Positions 5,158-12,421 of a stretch of 23,670 bases of DNA are shown here, piece after piece; positions within the stretch are counted from its first letter, which is position 1; every line of letters starts with the position of its first letter. Under the pieces are notes generated by a model. That model was not told the DNA's origin, made no database searches, and saw only the letters and a program-made list of their open reading frames with translations. The stretch is from the NCBI GenBank assembly GCA_900551995.1, contig URXW01000029.1:1-23670 (forward strand). The letters run 5' to 3'. This DNA is from an uncultured Eubacteriales bacterium (GTDB lineage: Bacteria; Bacillota; Clostridia; Oscillospirales; Oscillospiraceae). The translations under genes and the position numbers were made by a program.

Positions 5158-5166
5158 ACCTATTAT
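5138..5166 (+). promoter_or_regulatory. Promoter of the YitT-family gene
   Basis: TTGACT (5138-5143), 17-nt spacer, TATTAT (5161-5166), with the start near 5173. Confidence 0.7.
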
Positions 5167-5219
5167 ATTGCCATCTATGTGTTCGCCGCCGATGCGGCGA
5201 GGGAGAGAGGGATCATTCC

Positions 5220-6101
5220 ATGTATCAAAAACTGCTGCACACCAAGGGCTTGCGGCTGGTGGGCGGACTGCTGGGCGGGCTGCTGCTGGCGTTTTCCATC
5301 AACGTGTTCATCGTGCCCCACGGGCTATACGGCGGCGGAGCCTACGGTCTGTGTCAGGTGGTGCGTACCCTGCTGCAGCGGGCGTTCGCGCTGGATCTGT
5401 CCTTCGATCTGGCAGGTGTGCTGTATTTCTTCGTGAACGTGCCGCTGTTCCTGCTGGCGTTCCGGGCACTGGGACGGACGTTTTTCTGGAAGGCGGCCAT
5501 CTGCACCGCCGCCAACTCCCTGTTTCTGGCGATCATCCCCTCCCCCGCCACGCCGGTGATACCGGATCTTCTCACCAGCTGCATGGTGGGCGGTATTCTG
5601 GTGGGCTTTTCCGGCGGTCTGGTGCTCAGCTGCGGCTGCTCCACCGGCGGGCTGGACATTCTGGGGCTGTATTTGAGCAAACGCGGCAGCCGCTTCACCG
5701 TGGGGCGGTTCTCCATCACCTTCAATGCGGGGCTGTATACCCTGTGCTTCTTCCTGTTCGACGCCACCACCGCCATCTACTCCGCTATGTACAACGTGCT
5801 GAGCAATCTGTTCCTGGACAGGCTGCACCGGCAGAACGTGGCGGTGCAGCTGCTGATCTTCACCAAGAAGAACGACCCGGAGCTGCCCCGCTACATCATG
5901 GAGCAGCTGGATCGCGGCGTGACCAGCTGGACGGCGCAGGGCGGCTGGACGGGGGACGACGTGCAGGTGCTGTGCGTGTGCCTGTCCAAGTACGAGATCG
6001 ACACGCTGCGGCAGGTGCTGCACGACGTGGATCCCGACGCCTTCTACGTGATGCAGGAGGGCGTCCGCGTGGGCGGCAACTTCAAACGCCATCTGGGATG
6101 A
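5220..6101 (+). CDS. YitT-family membrane protein (DUF161 plus DUF2179)
   Basis: 293 residues, the usual length for the family. An N-terminal membrane domain (about residues 12-205) holds five or so hydrophobic segments and the family hallmarks NVFIVPHGLYGGGAYGLCQ and SCGCSTGGLDILGLYLS. It is followed by a cytosolic DUF2179 domain (about 215-290) with DVQVLCVCLSKYEIDTLRQV and DPDAFYVMQEGVRVGGNF. The transported substrate or role of YitT proteins is not established. The AGAGGGA Shine-Dalgarno supports the ATG at 5220. It has its own promoter and terminator. Family assignment is firm; function is unknown. Confidence 0.92.
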   Translation: MYQKLLHTKGLRLVGGLLGGLLLAFSINVFIVPHGLYGGGAYGLCQVVRTLLQRAFALDLSFDLAGVLYFFVNVPLFLLAFRALGRTFFWKAAICTAANSLFLAIIPSPATPVIPDLLTSCMVGGILVGFSGGLVLSCGCSTGGLDILGLYLSKRGSRFTVGRFSITFNAGLYTLCFFLFDATTAIYSAMYNVLSNLFLDRLHRQNVAVQLLIFTKKNDPELPRYIMEQLDRGVTSWTAQGGWTGDDVQVLCVCLSKYEIDTLRQVLHDVDPDAFYVMQEGVRVGGNFKRHLG

Positions 6102-6115
6102 TCACTAAGGACGCG

Positions 6116-6144
6116 AAACGCCATCCGGCAGAGTGGCGTTTTTT
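6116..6144 (+). terminator. Terminator of the YitT-family gene
   Basis: 7-bp hairpin AACGCCA / TGGCGTT (6117-6123, 6134-6140) followed by a T run. A second small hairpin, CCGCCC/GGGCGG, sits at 6145-6161. Confidence 0.85.
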
Positions 6145-6161
6145 CCGCCCCTTTTGGGCGG

Positions 6162-6365
6162 TTTGACGAAAAACGGGATGCGGCGCATCCCCCGCCAGCA
6201 GGGCGGAAGCGGAGTCCTCTGCAACCACCCTCCCGCACGGTATTTCGGACTTTTCGCGAAAAAGGCACTGCGTTGCGGTAACGTTTTTGCAGAACCACAG
6301 TTTTTTGCACAAAACAACCAAAAATATATACGTTCTTGTCGTTCAAAGATTGTTCATTTTGCGTC
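6162..6365. other. Intergenic stretch without a recognisable gene
   Basis: About 200 bases that change from GC-rich to AT-rich (a run near 6310-6360). Short ORFs on both strands lack Shine-Dalgarno signals. Apart from the promoter that follows at 6366, I see nothing functional. Confidence 0.4.
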
Positions 6366-6394
6366 TTGAAACTTGAAAAAGGGCGGCGTATATT
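6366..6394 (+). promoter_or_regulatory. Promoter of the unknown gene-cstA operon
   Basis: TTGAAA (6366-6371), 17-nt spacer, TATATT (6389-6394). The predicted start near 6401 gives a leader of about 145 nt. Confidence 0.7.
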
Positions 6395-6414
6395 AGAAGC
6401 GGTCTTAGAGACAG

Positions 6415-6505
6415 GCGCGTTTTTTGTGGTAATTTTACGGAAACGTAACTTTTCCCTTGGGGTACTTTCGTGGTTTTAACTGTGAAAGACCCCTTAAAAA
6501 ACGCT
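6415..6505 (+). ncRNA. Structured 5' leader (three-stem fold) upstream of the cstA operon
   Basis: Three nested pairings are visible. P1 pairs GCGTTTTTT (6417-6425) with AAAAAACGC (6496-6504). P2 is TTACG-GAAA-CGTAA (6435-6448), a stem capped by a GNRA tetraloop. P3 pairs GGGGT/ACCCC and CTTTC/GAAAG (6459-6469 with 6484-6493) with one bulged A. P1 closes a junction around P2 and P3. It is not a U-tailed terminator and matches no riboswitch consensus I remember. It may be a cis-regulatory RNA acting on translation of the downstream gene. Confidence 0.45.
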
Positions 6506-6546
6506 TGCCGTGTTAAGAAACCGTTATGAAAAAAGGAGGAGCCGTT

Positions 6547-7086
6547 ATGACCCGACAAGAAGCCGTCGAGCGTCTGTGCGACGTGTATGCCGGCAGCTAC
6601 GACGTGAACCGCTGCGAAGAGTCTGAGCACTCTCTGGCAGCCACCATGGACTTCTACGCCACCGCCGAGAAGTACGTCCTCTCCCGAAAGGCCAAGCTGT
6701 GGCAGGCAAACAGCTTCGAGTACGTATACCTCTTCGATGTTCCCCATCTGACGAAGGAGATCTACGAGAAGTGCGAGAAACTGGCTTACGAGCGCGGCAT
6801 GGCGCGGATCCAGCCCGACCCCAACCATATGTACACCTACATCACCGCGCTGTTCGTCTGTGACAGCTGCGACGAGGAGGCGCGGAAGGCACTGAAAAAA
6901 TGCCGCCTGTACAAGAGCTTCAAGCTGTCCTACTGGGGCTGGATGGACTTCCACACCGCGATGGTGGTGCTGCCGGAGGAAAAAATCAGCACCAACGCCA
7001 GCGGACATAGTGCAGCACAGGTTTTCGAAAGAGGCCTGTTTCATAAGCAAAAGAAATCGCTATTCAGAAAGGAGAGAGCTGTATGA
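6547..7086 (+). CDS. Unknown protein translationally coupled to CstA
   Basis: 179 residues from the ATG at 6547, chosen over an in-frame ATG at 6526 because GGAGGA ends 7 nt before 6547. It has no signal peptide or membrane segment, so it is predicted cytosolic. It is rich in Tyr, Cys and charged residues (YAGSYDVNRCEESEHSLAA near the N-terminus, YTYITALFVCDSC and FKLSYWGWMDFHTAMVVL later). I recognise no domain. Its TGA overlaps the ATG of cstA as ATGA, so the two are cotranslated. A role in CstA assembly or control is inference from that coupling. Confidence 0.85.
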   Translation: MTRQEAVERLCDVYAGSYDVNRCEESEHSLAATMDFYATAEKYVLSRKAKLWQANSFEYVYLFDVPHLTKEIYEKCEKLAYERGMARIQPDPNHMYTYITALFVCDSCDEEARKALKKCRLYKSFKLSYWGWMDFHTAMVVLPEEKISTNASGHSAAQVFERGLFHKQKKSLFRKERAV

Positions 7087-8807
7087 ACGCTGCGTTGTTC
7101 CTTATCATTGGCTGCGCCGTGCTGGTCGTAGGTTATATTTTCTACGGTGGCTGGCTGGCCAAGAAGTGGGGCGTGGATAACTCCCGTCCTACCCCTGCCC
7201 ACACCCTGGAGGATGGCAAGGACTATTGTCCCGCCAAGGCTCCCGTGCTGATGGGTCACCACTTCTCTTCCATCGCCGGTGCCGGCCCCATCAATGGCCC
7301 CATCCAGGCTGCCGTTTTCGGTTGGGTTCCCGTTATGCTGTGGATCCTGATCGGCGGTATCTTCTTCGGCGGTGTCCATGACTTCGGTGCCCTGTTCGCC
7401 TCCATCCGTCATAAGGGTGAGTCCATCGGCGAGGTCATCGGTGACGCTATCGGTGCCAAGGCTAAGAAGCTGTTCATCACCTTTGCTTACCTGACCCTGA
7501 TCCTGGTGGTCGCCGCGTTCGCTTCCATCGTCGCCAACACCTTCAAGGCGACCTACACCGCCGAGGGTCTGGTGGATCTGGAGGCCTCTGCCGCCAACGC
7601 TTCCACCGCTATCATCTCCATCCTGTTCATCGTGATGGCTGTCCTGTTCGGCTTCTTCGTATACCGCCGTAATGCCCCTCTGGGCATCTCCACCGTTATC
7701 GGTGTTATCGGTATCGTGGTCTGCATGATCATCGGTCTGAACTGGCACCCCATCTATCTGAGCTACACCGTGTGGATGATCATTGTCGGTCTGTACATCG
7801 CTGTGGCCTCCGTCACCCCCGTGTGGATCCTGCTGCAGCCCCGTGACTACCTGAGCTCCTTCCTGCTGTACGGCATGATGGTTCTGGCTGTGGTGGGTAT
7901 CGTCGGCTGCGCTCCCACTGTGGATATGCCCGCCTTCACCGGCTTCTATGACACTCTGGCTCCCAGCGGCACTTCTCTGGGCTATATGTTCCCCGCTCTG
8001 TTCGTGACCATCGCCTGCGGTGCCGTGTCCGGCTTCCACTCTCTGGTTGGCTCCGGCACCACCTCCAAGCAGCTGGATCAGGAGAAGGATGCCAAGCCCA
8101 TCGCTTACGGCGGTATGCTGATCGAGTGCGCTCTGGCTCTGATCTCCGTCTGCGCTGTTGGTTACATCTGGGCTTCCTATGCTGACGGCACCACCACGAC
8201 TCCTACCGTCGTGTTCGCCACCGGTCTGGCTTCCATGTTCTCCAAGGTCTTTGGCAGCGGCTGCTACAACGTGGTGTACTCCATGCTGATCCTGGCTGTG
8301 TCCGCTTTCTGCCTGACCTCCGTGGATACCGCTACCCGTCTGGCTCGTTATATGTTCGCTGAGTTCTTCGTCGAGCCCGGTCAGTCCCGCGAGGATCTGA
8401 CGGGCTGGAAGCGGGTCATCACCAACCCCTATGTGGCTACCGGTATCACCGTGGTGGCTGGCGTGGCTCTGGGTCTGACCGGCTATGCCAAGATCTGGGC
8501 ACTGTTCGGTGCTGCTAACCAGCTGCTTGCTGCTCTGGGTCTGCTGGCTGTGTGCTGCTGGCTGGGCAAGATCGGTCGCAACAACAAGATGTTCTACTTC
8601 CCCATGTTCTTCATGCTGATCGTGACCCTGACCTCTCTGGTGTTCACCATCAAGGCGCAGATCGTCGGTATCATGGCCGGCGGCGCAGGCGTGGCATGGT
8701 TCTACATCCGCGGTATCATCGGCGTCCTGCTGGTGATCCTCGCCATCGACCTGGTGGTGGAGGGCATCCGTGCTCTGGGCCGCAACAAGCAGGCCGCCCA
8801 GAACTAA
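7083..8807 (+). CDS. cstA: Carbon starvation protein CstA-family transporter
   Basis: 574-residue integral membrane protein with many hydrophobic segments from the N-terminus (MNAALFLIIGCAVLVVGYIF) to the C-terminus. The CstA signature GHHFSSIAGAGPINGPIQA is near residues 58-76, then GGVHDFGALFASIRHKG. In Escherichia coli, CstA and its paralogue BtsT take up peptides or pyruvate; which applies here is not shown. The size is close to compact Firmicutes CstA, shorter than the roughly 700-residue E. coli protein. The start overlaps the stop of the upstream gene and has an AAAGGAG Shine-Dalgarno. Codons are strongly biased (CGT, GGT, GCT, CTG preferred) unlike the flanking genes, which suggests high expression. 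Confidence 0.95.
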   Translation: MNAALFLIIGCAVLVVGYIFYGGWLAKKWGVDNSRPTPAHTLEDGKDYCPAKAPVLMGHHFSSIAGAGPINGPIQAAVFGWVPVMLWILIGGIFFGGVHDFGALFASIRHKGESIGEVIGDAIGAKAKKLFITFAYLTLILVVAAFASIVANTFKATYTAEGLVDLEASAANASTAIISILFIVMAVLFGFFVYRRNAPLGISTVIGVIGIVVCMIIGLNWHPIYLSYTVWMIIVGLYIAVASVTPVWILLQPRDYLSSFLLYGMMVLAVVGIVGCAPTVDMPAFTGFYDTLAPSGTSLGYMFPALFVTIACGAVSGFHSLVGSGTTSKQLDQEKDAKPIAYGGMLIECALALISVCAVGYIWASYADGTTTTPTVVFATGLASMFSKVFGSGCYNVVYSMLILAVSAFCLTSVDTATRLARYMFAEFFVEPGQSREDLTGWKRVITNPYVATGITVVAGVALGLTGYAKIWALFGAANQLLAALGLLAVCCWLGKIGRNNKMFYFPMFFMLIVTLTSLVFTIKAQIVGIMAGGAGVAWFYIRGIIGVLLVILAIDLVVEGIRALGRNKQAAQN

Positions 8808-8888
8808 CCGGTTTGGCTATCAGAAAACGTTCGTTCTGCTGCAAGAGCGACGCGTTTCCCCTCTGATATACCCATAATCTCCTCACAA

Positions 8889-8924
8889 AAGCAAAGACCC
8901 CGGCAACAGCCGGGGTCTTTTGCT
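8889..8924 (+). terminator. Terminator of the cstA operon
   Basis: About 12-bp hairpin AAGACCCCGGC / GCCGGGGTCTT with an AACA loop (8893-8920), followed by TTTT. Confidence 0.9.
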
Positions 8925-9229
8925 GCCCTTTGCAGGGCGCGCCGAGCTGCCGTTCCGAGGGCGCGAAGCAGCCATGGGTATCCGTCCCCTCCGCCATCAA
9001 ACGCGCCGCAGGCAGCTTCTTTCCCGCGCAAAGGGAGCGGAGTGCAGCGGAGACGTAGGCTTTAACGCGCTTCGCGCAGGTCGACCATGCACAGCCCCGT
9101 CCACCGCAAGGAAGGGGGAGTGTGAGGGGGGGACCTTTGACGGGTTCCCCCACTCGCGTTCAGTCAAAGACTGCGCCTGCGCGGTCCAGTTTTTGCAGAG
9201 CAAAAACTGCAAGCCGAGGAGCACGCGAA
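8925..9229. other. Intergenic region with degenerate GC-rich sequence and one strong hairpin
   Basis: About 300 bases without a supported gene on either strand. The clearest element is a perfect hairpin CAGTTTTTGC-AGA-GCAAAAACTG at 9187-9209. It has the same TTGC-AGA-GCAA centre as the hairpin at 21841-21857 of the composite repeat. The segment may be a decayed repeat or an eroded gene. Confidence 0.4.
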
Positions 9230-9262
9230 AAAAATCACCACCCTTCAGGGTGGTGATTTTTG
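9230..9262 (-). terminator. Terminator of tRNA-Gly
   Basis: Hairpin ATCACCACC / GGTGGTGAT with a short loop, followed leftward by TTTTTTT. It begins right after the tRNA CCA end. Confidence 0.85.
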
Positions 9263-9336
9263 GAGCGGGCGACGAGGCTCGAACTCGCTACCTCGACCTT
9301 GGCAAGGTCGCGCTCTACCAGATGAGCTACGCCCGC
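9261..9336 (-). tRNA. tRNA-Gly (GCC)
   Basis: 76-nt cloverleaf on the reverse strand with encoded CCA. Acceptor is GCGGGCG/CGCCCGC, discriminator T, D arm TAGCTCAT, anticodon stem-loop CGACC-TTGCCAA-GGTCG with anticodon GCC, T loop TTCGAGC. It is monocistronic with its own promoter and terminator. Confidence 0.95.
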
Positions 9337-9349
9337 AAACGCAAGACAT

Positions 9350-9378
9350 ATTATACCGCAAATCGGATACCTTGTCAA
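9350..9378 (-). promoter_or_regulatory. Perfect consensus promoter of tRNA-Gly
   Basis: Leftward TTGACA (9378-9373), 17-nt spacer, TATAAT (9355-9350). Confidence 0.9.
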
Positions 9379-9400
9379 CCCTGTTTGCCTCTTTTCCGCA

Positions 9401-9434
9401 AAATTTCTGCCCGCCCCCTACGGGGCGGGCAGAA
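9401..9434 (-). terminator. Terminator of the topoisomerase-lipoprotein operon
   Basis: 13-bp perfect hairpin TTCTGCCCGCCCC / GGGGCGGGCAGAA (9405-9417, 9422-9434) followed leftward by ATTTT. It lies 5 nt after the lipoprotein stop codon. Confidence 0.8.
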
Positions 9435-9439
9435 CCGTC

Positions 9440-10078
9440 TCAACGCATCAAGATCTCCACCACGCCGGCATTGGCGGCGTTGGGATAGAAGTTCGTCACC
9501 CAGCCGCTGCCGCCGTTGGCGTTCTGCACCTGCTGCACGATCTGCTGCACCCGGTACGCCTGCCCGTCAAAGGCACTGAGCTGCACCACCAGCTCGCTTT
9601 TGCCGTCCTGCGCCGCCTTGGTCAGCAGATTTTGCAGTGCCGCCACGTTGGTAGCGTGCACGATGTCAATAAGCTGCTGCTCTGACCGTTTGTAGTCGAT
9701 CGTCACCACGATCTCGCTGTAATTCCGGGCGGAGTCGTCCACCGTGTACTGGATGTAGGACACGGCGTAGGAGCCCAGCGGCGTCTCCTGCTCCACCTCG
9801 CGGCACGCCTTGTTGGCGGCTTCGTTGGCGTCCAGCCCCTCCTGCGCGTAGTACAGCCAGATAGTGCCGGTGTCGGAGTGGTTGCCCACCAGGATCAGAA
9901 TGTTGTTCACCAGATCCTGATAGGTGTCGGCGCGGAGCACGTCGCGCCCCTCCCCCTCGTAGTAGGTGGGGCTGTGATCCTTCACCTCGTACCACTCCCT
10001 GTCGAGGAAGCTTCCGCAGCCCGTCATAAGGGCGGATAGCAGCGCGCACAGCAGCACGGCGCACCATCTTTTACTCAT
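9440..10078 (-). CDS. Small secreted lipoprotein, unknown function
   Basis: 212 residues. A type II signal peptide (MSKRWCAVLLCALLSALMTGC) puts the lipidated Cys at residue 21 after the MTG lipobox. The mature part has two alpha/beta-looking halves with TYQDLVNNILILVGNHSDTG and a C-terminal VVQLSAFDGQAYRVQQIVQQ segment; no catalytic motif is seen. The ATG at 10078 follows an AAAGGAGGGG Shine-Dalgarno; a longer frame reaching 10207 overlaps the topoisomerase gene and lacks one. The gene starts 23 nt after the topoisomerase A stop, so it is the last gene of that operon, an odd partner for a DNA enzyme. I do not recognise the family. Confidence 0.85.
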   Translation of the reverse strand: MSKRWCAVLLCALLSALMTGCGSFLDREWYEVKDHSPTYYEGEGRDVLRADTYQDLVNNILILVGNHSDTGTIWLYYAQEGLDANEAANKACREVEQETPLGSYAVSYIQYTVDDSARNYSEIVVTIDYKRSEQQLIDIVHATNVAALQNLLTKAAQDGKSELVVQLSAFDGQAYRVQQIVQQVQNANGGSGWVTNFYPNAANAGVVEILMR

Positions 10079-10101
10079 AATAGCCCCTCCTTTCCTCGCG
10101 C

Positions 10102-12342
10102 TTACAGCAGCTCTAACTGCTTCTCCTCGCTGTCCTCCATCTTCAGTATGGCACCGGCGGCGGGGATGCTCCGCGTCCGGTAGCGGGCACCGTTGACGAT
10201 GCCGCATTCCTCCGCTGCCATGACCCGCTCAAGCCGGTACTTGGGCTTGATGTTCATGACCTGCACGCCCTGCGTGCCGCGTGTGGTCTTGGGGGTCAGG
10301 AGCGACGTGTGCACCAGCAGTGCCCGCGGCTCGCTCGTCTCCAACGCCAGCTCCCGGTCGTCGGTCAGCTGCACCGCGCACACCAGCGGGAATTTGTCGC
10401 AGTAGGCACCCGTCAGCTTGCGGCGGTTGGACACCGTGGCGTAGGCACTCAGCGCGACACGCGCCGCCCTGCCGTTTTCGAAGAAGAACACCACGCTGCC
10501 GCTGTAATCCCCCGGCAGGCACAGCCATATCACGTTCTCCCCGGCGTCCATGCCCAGCTTGGCGGGCAGATAGTCGCCCAGTGCCGAAGCTTTCGTCTCG
10601 CCGAACTCGCTGGCGCGGGTCTTATAGACCTGCTGCTTATCGGTGAAGAACATCAGCTCCGTGTTGTTGGTGGCCTCGAAGGACTGGCGCAGGCTGTCGC
10701 CCTCCTTGAACTTCTGCTCCCCGGACATCCGCAGGGACTGGGGCGTGATCTTCTTGAAATACCCCTCCCGGCTGAGGAACAGGTGCACGGGATAGTCCTC
10801 CGGCGCGTCCTCCTCGTCCTCCTCCGGCAGCTCGTGGCTGTACACGATCTCCGTCCGCCGGGGCACGGCGTACTTCTTCTTCATGTCCTCCAGCTCGCCG
10901 ATGATGATTTTCCGGATGCGTCCCGGCTTGGACAGCGTGTCCTCCAGATCCTCTATCTCGTCCTGTAAGGCAGCGGTCTCCGCCACCCGCTTGAGGATAT
11001 ACTCCTTGTTGATGTTCCGCAGCTTGATCTCCGCCACGTACTCCGCCTGCACCTGGTCGATGCCGAAGCCGATCATCAGATTGGGGATGACCTCGGACTC
11101 CTCCTCCGTCTCCCGGATGATCCGGATAGCGCGGTCAATATCCAGCAGGATACGCTTCAGACCCTGCAAAAGATGCAGCTTCTCCTTCTTCCGGTTCAGA
11201 ATGAAGTACACCCGCCGCTTCACGCAGTCGGTGCGCCACGCCGTCCACTCCTCCAATATCTGTCCCACGCCCATAACACGGGGCATACCGGCGATAAGGA
11301 TGTTGAAGTTGCAGCTCACCGTGTCCTGCAGGGGCGTCAGACGGAACAGCTTTGCCATCAGCTTGTCGGGATCCATGCCCCGCTTCAAATCAATGGCGAG
11401 CTTCAGACCGCTCAGATCCGTCTCGTCCCGCATGTCGCTGATCTCTTTGACCTTCCCCGCCTTTACCAGCTCCGCCACCTTGTCCAAAATCGCCTCAATG
11501 GTGGTGGAATAGGGGATCTCGTAGACCTCGATGACGTTCTCTTTCTTGTCGTACCGCCACCGGGCGCGTACCTTCAGACCGCCCCGTCCCGTGTCGTAGA
11601 TACCGCGCAGATCGTTGCCGTCGCAGATGATCTGCCCGCCGGTGGGGAAGTCGGGAGCCAGCAGGGTAGCGGCGATGTCGTGGTCAGGATTTTTCAGATA
11701 CGCCACCGTCGTCTCGCACACCTCGCCCAGATTGAACCCGCAGATCTGGCTGGCCATGCCCACGGCGATACCCTGGTTGGCACTGACCAGCACATTAGGG
11801 TAGGTGGTGGGCAGCAGCGACGGCTCCTTGGTGGTGTTGTCGTAGTTGTCCACGAAGTCCACGGCGTCGCAGTCCAGATCCCGGAACAGCTCGGCGCAGA
11901 TGGGGGACAGCTTCGCCTCCGTATAGCGGCTGGCGGCATACGCCATGTCCCGGGAATACACCTTGCCGAAGTTGCCCTTGCTGTCCACAAAGGGGTGCAG
12001 CAGGGACTCGTTGCCCTTGGCAAGACGCACCATCGTCTCATAGATCGCCTGATCGCCGTGGGGGTTCAGACGCATGGTCTGCCCCACGATGTTGGCGGAC
12101 TTGGTGCGGCTGCCGGTGAGCAGCCCCATTTTATACATGGTATACAGCAGCTTCCGATGGGAGGGCTTGAAGCCGTCGATCTCCGGAATGGCGCGGCTGA
12201 CGATGACCGACATGGCGTAGGGCATATAGTTCTCGTCCAGCGTGGCGGTGATGGGCTGCTCCACCACCGCGCCCCGCAGCCCCATTACGTTGGGGTCGCC
12301 CGCGTGCCGTATTTCTTTTTCTTCCGATTTCTTCTTTGCCAT
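10102..12342 (-). CDS. Type IIA DNA topoisomerase subunit A (GyrA/ParC family)
   Basis: 746 residues. The breakage-reunion domain covers about residues 28-500, with the winged-helix motif NPHGDQAIYETMVRLA, catalytic Tyr140 in SRYTEAKLS, and downstream GGLKVRARWRYD and tower/coiled-coil parts. The C-terminal part (about 540-740) has the repeating beta-pinwheel pattern (VHLFLSREGYFKKITPQSL, RALLVHTSLLTPKTTRGTQG) but no canonical GyrA box (QRRGGRG). That favours topoisomerase IV-like decatenation over negative supercoiling. Relative to E. coli GyrA, Ser83 is replaced by Gln98 and Asp87 by Glu102, positions linked to quinolone sensitivity. It is the second gene of a leftward operon, 79 nt after subunit B. 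The family is certain; gyrase versus topoisomerase IV is inference. Confidence 0.93.
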   Translation of the reverse strand: MAKKKSEEKEIRHAGDPNVMGLRGAVVEQPITATLDENYMPYAMSVIVSRAIPEIDGFKPSHRKLLYTMYKMGLLTGSRTKSANIVGQTMRLNPHGDQAIYETMVRLAKGNESLLHPFVDSKGNFGKVYSRDMAYAASRYTEAKLSPICAELFRDLDCDAVDFVDNYDNTTKEPSLLPTTYPNVLVSANQGIAVGMASQICGFNLGEVCETTVAYLKNPDHDIAATLLAPDFPTGGQIICDGNDLRGIYDTGRGGLKVRARWRYDKKENVIEVYEIPYSTTIEAILDKVAELVKAGKVKEISDMRDETDLSGLKLAIDLKRGMDPDKLMAKLFRLTPLQDTVSCNFNILIAGMPRVMGVGQILEEWTAWRTDCVKRRVYFILNRKKEKLHLLQGLKRILLDIDRAIRIIRETEEESEVIPNLMIGFGIDQVQAEYVAEIKLRNINKEYILKRVAETAALQDEIEDLEDTLSKPGRIRKIIIGELEDMKKKYAVPRRTEIVYSHELPEEDEEDAPEDYPVHLFLSREGYFKKITPQSLRMSGEQKFKEGDSLRQSFEATNNTELMFFTDKQQVYKTRASEFGETKASALGDYLPAKLGMDAGENVIWLCLPGDYSGSVVFFFENGRAARVALSAYATVSNRRKLTGAYCDKFPLVCAVQLTDDRELALETSEPRALLVHTSLLTPKTTRGTQGVQVMNIKPKYRLERVMAAEECGIVNGARYRTRSIPAAGAILKMEDSEEKQLELL

Positions 12343-12421
12343 AGGAACAGTGTCCTTTCTTGTATGCGCCTCTTGTGAGGCGTATTCCTCCCCGCCGGGG
12401 ACGGCGCGGGAGGCGCGCCGG
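12343..12421 (-). other. Spacer between topoisomerase B and A genes with small hairpins
   Basis: A 79-nt gap with a GCGCCTC-TTGT-GAGGCGT hairpin near 12365-12382 and further GC-rich pairing near 12395-12415. No T run, so no terminator; it may be an RNA processing or pause site. AAAGGA precedes the A-subunit start. Confidence 0.4.

Noticed and set aside
5138..6166. A rightward ORF overlapping the YitT-family gene in another frame
   Set aside because: Arg/Gly/Ala-rich shadow; the YitT frame carries recognisable domains and the Shine-Dalgarno.
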